Source: Cryptomeria japonica (taxonomy: Eukaryota; Streptophyta; Pinopsida; Cupressales; Cupressaceae). From it: a stretch of 64,000 bases of DNA. The position numbers were made by a program, and so were the translations under genes. Positions within the stretch are counted from its first letter, which is position 1. Each line of letters starts with the position of its first letter. The notes beneath the pieces are model-generated. The model did no database searches. It was not told the origin of the DNA and was given only the letters and a program-made list of their open reading frames with translations. The stretch lies in the NCBI RefSeq assembly GCF_030272615.1, contig NC_081415.1:599521644-599585643 (forward strand). Direction: 5' to 3'. Shown here piece after piece: positions 56,711 through 64,000 of the stretch.

Positions 56711-57989
56711 ATGGGGGAATACATTGTGAGGGAACTTACTCATCATCTCACTCAGACTGAGAGAGCCTATGATGAACTCAAAGTCAAGTACAAAGCCTAT
56801 TTGTTCAAAAGAAGAGAGCATGCTGAGAAACTAATGGAGCTTACTAAAAATAGTTCTTCTAATGAAGTAGACATGGATGCCCTAGTTGAAGAAGTTGAAA
56901 AATTGAATGAATCTAATGCCAACCTAAAAAGAGAACTAGAAGGACTTACTATCAGAATGTGTCAAGAGTTTGAGAACCGAAGGAAAGCTCAAGATCTAGT
57001 AAGAGACAAATATCATGAGATCTCCAGCTGAAGCAAGAAATCAGTGCCCTTACCGCTCATCTCCAAGATAGTAAAGTGGAAAAAGAAGAAATGCAAGGTG
57101 AACTACACATGGCTATTTATGAGAATGCAACCTTGAAGGAATCCAATGCTTCTATTTCCAAAGAACTTATTGAGACAAAGGAGATACTTGTCAAATTCAA
57201 TCAGAGTACTATTAAGCTAGAGCAAAAGCTTGAATCAGCAAAACCGGTAAAGAATACCACTAGACTTGGTTTCTCCAATTATGAGAAAGGTGAGACCTCT
57301 GGAACAAAAGATGTAGCATCAAAGAAGCAACAAACATCAAAGGATAAAGGTAAGAAAAATTTTAAACCTGTTTGCTTTAATTGACTCAAAGAAGGACATA
57401 CTGCTAATGTGTGTAGAAGCAAGGCCTACAATAACTTTCCTTATTTTCTAAACAATAAGCCTAGATCCAATAGATTCAATGGAAACTGCTATGCATGCAA
57501 CAAGTTTGGGCATAGAGCATTTGAATGCAAGTCTATTTTGCACAACACTAGGAGATACCCTCCAAGGACTCAATGAGTTATCCTGAAACCCACTGTGAAC
57601 CAGAATCCAAACCGGTATAATGCCTATGACCATCAGTCAGGTGGTGGTGGCTATCAAGTGGCAACTAGTTGGAGAGCAACCTATTTGATATGTCATGGTA
57701 GCGGTCACACTACTGCAACATGCAGAAGGAAGAATGGTAGTATGAACAATGGACTATGGAGAACACCTGGAATGGTATGATATCATTGCAAAAACTAGGA
57801 CACACTGCCAGAACTTGCAGAATGAGAAAGAACCTATCAGATAATATACCAATCACTCCATAAGGGAAGATTGATGTTGAAACCGTTCAAGCAAGAATGA
57901 ATAAAACATGGAAAAAGAAACCTAAAGAAGTGTCACAAGATGAACCGGTTTCTGCAACTAGTGTGGAAGTCTCTGAACCGGCAAACTGA
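56711..57989 (+). pseudogene. C2 ORF1: coiled-coil protein with several zinc knuckles
   Basis: ATG 56711 opens MGEYIVRELTHHLTQTERAY, then a long Glu/Lys/Leu helix typical of coiled coils, interrupted by a frameshift near 57029. A second block (57076-57384) continues the coil. Then come CFN-stop-LKEGHTANVC, CYACNKFGHRAFEC and CHGSGHTTATC with further diverged units, that is at least three CCHC-type knuckles. The chain ends SVEVSEPAN and TGA at 57987. The layout of coil followed by multiple knuckles suggests a gag-like RNA-binding protein, but the usual copia gag core was not recognised. Stops and frameshifts inactivate this copy. Confidence 0.7.
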
Positions 57990-58436
57990 GCTTTAGAAAA
58001 GCTTAGGGGGAGCATATCGGTTAAATATTTGAACCCCCAATTTATATCGGTAAATATCTTAACCGATATATGTTACCTATCAATCAACAGAAGATTTTGA
58101 AGCGATAAAAGGCAAAATTAGGGTTTGTACCCTAGCGGTGGAGCATTTATTATGGTAGGTGAAAGATCATTTAAAAGGGATTTTTGATGCCATTTTCACT
58201 TATCTATTTTCGAGCATAGAATTTTCAAGTGCAGAGCGACAAGAGCGATTCGTCTAGTGATTCAAAGTAAATTGAAAATCTTGCAGAAGAATCCAGAGAT
58301 CATTTTCAATCAATCAAGTGAAGAACACCAAGCGGTAATCCAGCAACCGAAGTGGTGTGTTGTGAGTGACATTGCAAAACCCTAAATTTTGAAGTGTGAA
58401 GGTATTTCTTGAAAAAAATTTGTCTATCATTTGATC
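57990..58436 (+). other. Region between C2 ORFs
   Basis: Non-coding. AAATTAGGGTTTGTACCCTAG (a plant-leader-like ATTAGGGTTT motif) at about 58115-58135 and the distance to the next ATG make it look like the 5' untranslated region of a separate gene captured with ORF2. Confidence 0.4.
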
Positions 58437-61400
58437 ATGGCTTCTGCATCGCACTCCAGCCCTAGTGCACCTGTAGACTCAACAAATTTTATTTAAAAGA
58501 AGATGAAATACAATGCCCTATCCCAGATACCCACTGGAGTTATAGTTGAGGAAGATATTTTAGGATATATTGATTGAAAATTGGAAGACCTAGGATCCCT
58601 AGTGATTCATTTTCAGCTAGGTCTATTATGTGGGGATGACAAGAAAATCAAACTGGAATATAGCATCCTAGAGAGGAAGAGTTCACTGAAGATCATATCC
58701 GCATCATCCTGAGCAGAGTACATGGTGACAAAATGTATCTCGAGAGGTCGCATGATATTATACTGGAAGCAATTCATGTCATCACCGGTTTCTGTAACAT
58801 TGGAGAGGTTCCAGCTCTAAGGAAGGTCATTAAAACTGAAATGACAAAATTCACCGGTTCTCTGAGTGACCAATAGGGAATGATTGTCAACACCATCAAA
58901 GATTATTTGGTTAAGTATTCTTGCATTGTGATTCGCTACCGAGTGTTTTATGCCAGCTAAATAAACTTTGTCCCCACTACTACAGTGAATGTCGCCTACA
59001 AAATGATTCAGGAAGATGCCTCATTTGATTTGTGTACCTGTTTGTAGAAGCAACTGCTATTGAACCTGAAGTCCATTAAACAGGATAATGCTTTAAGGTT
59101 CAGGTTTGGACAACTTTTGGTCAGCCTATTTTTCTACTTTCAAGGCTATTTTCCTAGAGTAGGTGATATTCAATGGTCTACTGAGCAAACGGTCACTAAG
59201 AAAATCAAGGAAAGTCTCCAAGTGGTGGGAACCAAATATCCTGAGGTTCTGAATAAATATTTTGATGAATTCAAGCAGAAAATGAGCTAGAGGATGAGGA
59301 TTCCTATAGATATTGTAAAGAAATATGAAGATGACATCTTCTTTATCATAAAGGTAGATGAATGCATAATGGAAGCGGCAGAGCCAAGAAAGGAAGCAGT
59401 AGAACCTATGGGGTATGAAGTGATGTATGACATGATGGATGGGTATGCCTCTACCCTACTTGCCTCACCTTTAGATGCAAATAAAAAGCGAACCAGCACC
59501 TACTTACAGAGGGTAACACCGATTGAAGATCCTACAGTGAAAAAGGGCAAGGCAGTGCCATCGGTATTGGCACCGGTTACCTCAGCAAGTCCAAAAGTGA
59601 CCAAATGATCACCTGCCAAGAAGAAACCAGAAGTTGCATCCGCTAAAGCATTTGAGAGGAAGTGGAAAACCAAAAACAACTCACCGAAGTCAGAGGATAC
59701 CGAACCGGAAGTGCAACCTAAGAAAACCAGGCAATCAAGCAAGAAGGCTAAGTCTACCGGTAATGCACCTATATCATCAACACTAGTAAATATAGACATC
59801 TCTTCTTATAAGCCTTTGACACATTACTAAAGGACTTTAAAGAATATTAAGAGAAAGGTGCTTGATGACTTAAAAGAATATTTTGATGATTTTTCAGATA
59901 ATGAGAAGGAAGAAGTAGAGTAGGAAATGATAAAATATTTGTGTGTTAATGACCGGTCGCCATCTGAAATTAGATCAAACACCCGATTCTTTATACAATT
60001 CTTTGGATAATAAATGGTGCATTGCCATTGAGAAAGAACGGGAAATAAGGGAGAAAGTCTTTTCTCAGTACTTTCCTAATGCCTCCAATTCTGAATTGTT
60101 TGAGATAATGGACAAGAATAAAGGTTTCTTCTTCATGAGAAGAAGAAGACTCAAGCTGCTAGAAGGTAGAACCTCTAAAGTGGAGAAGGACACTTATCTA
60201 CATGCAAAAGTTTTTGTTAGATTACATTAAGTGTCTAAGGCGAATAAGAAGGCTGAACAAGAACCTAACCTATCCTCAGCCAAACGGGATGAGGTATTTG
60301 ACGGTGAAGGAGAAAGAGTTACAAAACAGGTTGACACTATTGATGTGGATGCATTGGATGTTGAAGATGTTACTCTAGACATAGAGAAGGAGAAACGGGA
60401 TAAAGAAAAAGCAGAGAAGGAGAAACAAGATAAGGAAAAAGCAGAGAAAGAGAAACAGGACAAGGAAAAAGCAAAAAAGGAGAAACTAGACAAGGAAAAG
60501 GCTAATAAAGAGAAAGTAGAGAAAGAGGAAGAGAAAAAGAACAAGGAAGAGAAAAAGAATGAGGAGGAGAAAAAGAAAGTGGAAGATGAGGAAACAAGAA
60601 GAAGAGAAGAGAAAAGAAGAGGAGAAGAAGAAAGAAGAGGAGAAAAAGAAAGAAGAGGAGAAAAAGGAGGAAGAAAAGAAAAAAACAGGAAGAAGATAAG
60701 AAGAAGGAAGAATTGAAGAAGAAACAAGAAGAGGAACAAAAGAAGAAAGAAGAAGAAAAGAAAAGAGCCGCAGAGGAGAAGGAAGCAAAAAGAGCCAATC
60801 AAGCGGAGACTCCCAAGGCAACTAATGGTCAAACCAAACCGGTTGACATCGCCAGTCCTATTGATCTCCAATCTGCAGATGAATCGGACCTGCTTCAAAG
60901 CATAAAGCTTGCACAGGAATGATTGGAAGCATTGAGGAGGAAGAAGGAAAGGGATGTTATTCAAACTGCGGTTGACACCCTTACCAGTATGATTCCCAAT
61001 ACTAACCTCCCCAATACTGATTCCTCTATGTCTAAACTAAAACTTCTATGTACCATTGTAGAGGACCGGGTACAATGCCTGGAAGATGTTGCTAAAGCAA
61101 ATGCAAAGAAGAAGCATGAAAAGGCACTCAACACGGCCTTAGTCAAGAAACTGAATGAGCTTCGGTCTTAACTTCAGAAACAACAGAAGAATATAAGTGT
61201 TGCTATGGATGAGGGCAAACTACTATTGAGCAAAATCAGCCAACCCCATCTATTTTGTGATGATGTGCTCAAACAAAAAGATAAACTCCAATCAGATTTG
61301 TAGGCATACATAAGCAAATTCAAGACGCCATATGATTCCTTCACTACATATAGGAAAACAGTTCAGCATTATCAGCTTCAGTCTGCCAGGATAGAATTAG

Positions 61401-61670
61401 AGATCAACAACCAGTCAAGAGGTTTGCAGGAGCTCCAAACTGGTCTTATTACCCAGACTGCAAATTCTTCAGAAGTGCTTTCTCAATCTGGAAGCCTTAA
61501 TGGTAACTCAAGAGATGAGTATCATTGATGCCATGGAAGAACAGGTATCTCAGATGCAGACTGAAAGTGAGGTTGCTACCTCATTTCTTGAGTTGTGGTC
61601 ATTAGCCATGAAGACTTTTATGCAGGATTTTAAATCTATTTCTAACAAGTTTCATTCCTTATTGTCATAA
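58437..61670 (+). pseudogene. C2 ORF2: long protein of unknown function with a Lys/Glu coiled coil
   Basis: From ATG 58437 (MASASHSSPSAPVDSTNFI) to TAA 61668 about 1,080 codons can be followed through several stops and frameshifts. The first third is a globular domain (ALSQIPTGVIVEEDILGYID, LEAIHVITGFCNIGEVPALR-like in the adjoining frame, RFGQLLVSLFFYFQGYFPRV) that I do not recognise. The middle is basic, with PKSEDTEPEVQPKKTRQSSK. Residues encoded at 60380-60530 form a 10-residue repeat (EKEKQDKEKA type), followed by more Glu/Lys runs. The end is helical (MEEQVSQMQTESEVATSFLE). Its place before the polypurine tract is where env-like ORFs of some copia elements lie, but no signal or membrane segment stands out. 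Confidence 0.6.
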
Positions 61671-61952
61671 ACATTTACTCAATTTTAATGATAATGAGAA
61701 ACAGGGGTTATTTTGCAGTACTTTGTCATTGTTGGCAAAGGGGGGGTAGTATTTAAAATTTTGGTGAATGTTACCATTTCATGTATACTTTCATGTTACC
61801 TCTTTAAGGGAGTAGTATACATTGTAATTTCTGCAAAAGGGATAGTGTATATGCTTAGGGGGAGTAATTTTGCATATGGCATATTTTTGTTGTAAAAACA
61901 CTTAGATGTCAAAACTTTCCTAAGTGTTGCCATCAATGCCAAAGGGGGAGAT
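61671..61952 (+). other. 3' untranslated region and polypurine tract of C2
   Basis: Several G-rich runs (AAAGGGGGGGTAG at 61738, TTAGGGGGAG at 61856) precede the final AAAGGGGGAGATT at 61941-61953, abutting the 3' LTR. Confidence 0.75.
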
Positions 61953-63072
61953 TTTTGGCATTTTGATGTTGTTGTGATTGTCATTGATGGACACACACTT
62001 GCTTTGTGTACACTTTCTTGATGTATGAGTTATGTTCAACTAGTATTTGTTCCAACCGGTATTATGTATTATAGTCTTTAGACTATCAGTGTTTTGCAGA
62101 AGATGTTTACCAGTCACAAATTGATTGAAGACCTCAAGTGGTTCAAGAATCTCAAGCGATACAAAGGGACAAAGCGATAGTTAACGTTTTTCCAGTCTTC
62201 ATTTTTTACAACCAGTAATTGGTAAATTGTATGAACTGGTATTACTCTTTGATGAGTTACCAACCAGTATTTCTATGATGAGTTATCATCCACTGACACT
62301 TTGGTGGTGATTTTGTGTCGTGTTACCAAATGTGTCTAGATGCACTGAACCTAGGAACTTGTAGTTTAATCCTATTGGACTGACATGAAATCAAACTCCT
62401 TTATAAGGACATCATTTCTAGGGTTTTAGATAATGATGAGGGTTTGTATGTGTGATTATAGAAGAGAAGATTAGGTCTGTGTGAAGAGTAAGAGTGTGGA
62501 GATATTGAAGACTTAAGCAATGTTGAAATGCATTAATAGTAAGCTATCAAGGATCTAACCAAGCATACTATGCTATTATCTAGATCACTCACTTGTTGAT
62601 TACTCACATCTTTGACAAGTCTGAAACCCTTAACCGGGTAGGCCTAGCAAAGCCTTTGTAAATCCTCTAACAAGGTAGTTCACAACTGTGAATCTGAAAT
62701 CCTCTCACAAGGTAGTCTTTAACAAGACTTATCTCCTAATAGAGATCTAGATTCCTAACAGGATCTATTATGGTGAAGAACATTGTATGACCTTAACCGG
62801 TTTGACCTTAACCGGTCTGGTTTCTTTTCTGCAGATAGTTACTTGTGAGTTTCTGCTCACCGTGGTTTCTCCCATTTGGGTTTCCACGTCAAACATCTTG
62901 TGTTATGGTGATTGTGCTCTTGTGGGTGAATGCTTTATTTGCTATTTGGTTTGCATTTATCTTAACCGCTTTATTAGTGAATCTATTATACCGGTTATCT
63001 GCTAAACTATTTAGAAGTTTGAGTTCAGTAAATTTTGGTATACTAATTCACCCCCCCTCTTAGTATTCATCA
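61953..63072 (+). repeat. 3' LTR of C2
   Basis: It begins TTTTGGCATTTTGATG (TG mutated to TT) and ends TTAGTATTCATCA. It is collinear with the 5' LTR apart from scattered substitutions and small indels such as a duplicated GACCTTAACCGG at about 62789-62817. Confidence 0.9.
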
Positions 63073-64000
63073 CAAAGATAGGTCAGTGGTTTGGTTTGTG
63101 TGTATGGAAGGAGGCATCAATAAATTCATGGAGAGCATGAAAGGAAATGACGAGAGACTGTCGAAGCAGTTTGTGGCTTCCTGGGAGGACAGAAGGATCA
63201 CTATGGGTGGAATCTCATTCGAAGTTAACGAAGATGTGATTTCTCAGTTGACAAGCATGTCCATGGAGGGTAGAAAATGGAAGAAACAGAGCCGCATATC
63301 AGACACCACCAGCCTAAACTAGTTTTTCCGTGATGGGGAGAATCTTGTGAAGCGAGCTGGCAATTTCAACCATGAAGAGCTTCCGCCGCCTTGGGATGAG
63401 CTCTGCTATATCATCATAAAGTATTTCACTCTAGAAGGATGGTATGGGGTTTTCTACTACTATCACCTCCCTTTCCTTAACCATCTTACGAATAAGGATC
63501 TTATTTCCATCCCTTTTTTTTTCTGCATTCTATTGATTCTAATGTGAGAGATATTGTTGAAGCCAAGAAGAAAGGCAAGGACTTTACTATTCTCCACCAA
63601 GGCCTTATCCTCTACCTTTACAATTTTCACTTGTCCCTCTGTCCTCCTCGCACGATTTCGGTCTAAAATATTCTTGAAAGCCACTCTCCATCCATAGCCA
63701 CTGCAAACCCTAGCATAAGCCCTCCTCGGTTTCCCGAACCTAGCTCCTCTAGTAAGAAAAATAAAAAATGTGCCTGTCACTCAAAGGATTTAAAACCCCC
63801 CAAGAAAGTGAGAATCCAGGAAATCGACTTCGATGTGGAGATTATGAATGAAGCTAACACTCCTTGTTGCTCTATGAGATTGGCGTCTAAACCCTTAGAG
63901 AATCCCTTAAAGGACTCCTCCTCATCCCATGATGCTGGTAATTTCATCCCCTCTGGTAATGTGGCCCCATTTCATTCCACCTCAGCCCCTCATTCTGCAA
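63073..64000 (+). pseudogene. 3' part of the unrecognised gene interrupted by C2, runs off the window
   Basis: After the target duplication the frame continues MEGGINKFMESMKGNDERLS, FEVNEDVISQLTSMSMEGRK, a TAG at 63320, then WDELCYIIIKYFTLEGWYGV and FYYYHLPFLNHLTNKDLISI. A slip at the T8 run near 63517 shifts it to VRDIVEAKKKGKDFTILHQG and LILYLYNFHLSLCPPRTISV, then TAA at 63664 and a Ser/Pro/Lys-rich tail to the edge. The conserved-looking Trp/Tyr/Phe-rich core suggests a real protein family, but I cannot assign a function. It may be a repeat-associated plant gene. Confidence 0.6.

Larger units (their letters stand above)
55538..63072 (+). mobile_element. Non-autonomous copia-type element C2 with two unusual ORFs
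   Basis: LTRs at 55538-56660 and 61953-63072 enclose a primer site like that of copia elements (TGGTATTAGAGCC, one change from TGGTATCAGAGC) and an AAAGGGGGAGATT polypurine tract. The flanks TAAGG (55533-55537) and CAAAG (63073-63077) look like a target duplication with two transitions. The interior encodes a coiled-coil/zinc-knuckle protein and a long Lys/Glu-rich protein, but no protease, integrase, reverse transcriptase or RNase H. Confidence 0.88.

Noticed and set aside
60227-60964. Leu/Phe/Ser-rich minus-strand ORFs that look like membrane proteins
   Set aside because: They are the antisense of the Lys/Glu-rich coding repeat of C2 ORF2.

Overview
The window looks like intergenic, transposon-dominated DNA from a land plant with a large genome, most likely a gymnosperm such as a conifer. 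That guess is inference: it rests on a plant BCS1-type AAA-ATPase, a plant PLS-type PPR pseudogene, plant mobile domain (PMD) sequence, long nested LTR retrotransposons, very AT-rich spacers and pervasive C-to-T decay. Only one ordinary host gene looks intact, an intronless AAA-ATPase on the minus strand (10143-11648). A second host-type gene, a PPR gene (15888-18040, minus), is a wreck.

Layout. 1-4458: 3' part of a minus-strand Ty3/gypsy element (integrase end, polypurine tract, LTR fragment) with a broken PMD gene in antisense between integrase and LTR. 5099-8000: a 2.9 kb solo LTR with a perfect 5-bp target duplication. 8006-10142: AT-rich spacer. 10143-11760: the AAA-ATPase and its upstream region. 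12-15 kb: spacer ending in a 440-bp TA-type microsatellite. 15.9-18.0 kb: PPR pseudogene. 18.8-22.8 kb: rearranged inverted-repeat complex holding eight copies of a 123-bp tandem repeat. 23.3-24.6 kb: duplications and foldback hairpins. 24895-46153: one pogo/Tigger-like transposase gene on the minus strand, cut in two by 18.7 kb of nested insertions. The insertion holds an outer element (26345-45081), a gypsy element G1 (29801-38331) that itself carries a solo LTR (34065-34836), and a truncated copia element C1 (38392-43957). 46363-53965: gypsy element G2, related to G1 and younger, sitting inside a TA microsatellite. 54570-55026: RNase H remnant. 55390-64000: an unrecognised gene-like ORF interrupted by a non-autonomous copia-type element C2 (55538-63072).

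How parts relate. G1 and G2 are one family. Each has LTRs, a gag with a zinc knuckle, a decayed protease-like segment and a proline-rich tail, but no reverse transcriptase, RNase H or integrase, so they would need enzymes from another element. Their polypurine tract and LTR start match those of the minus-strand gypsy element at the left edge. A GGACC...GGTCC stem-loop recurs in their LTRs and leaders. C2 likewise lacks pol and carries a zinc-knuckle ORF plus a long coiled-coil ORF of unknown function. The insertions can be ordered: pogo before the outer element, the outer element before G1 and C1, G1 before its solo LTR, and the RNase H/unknown-gene stretch before C2.
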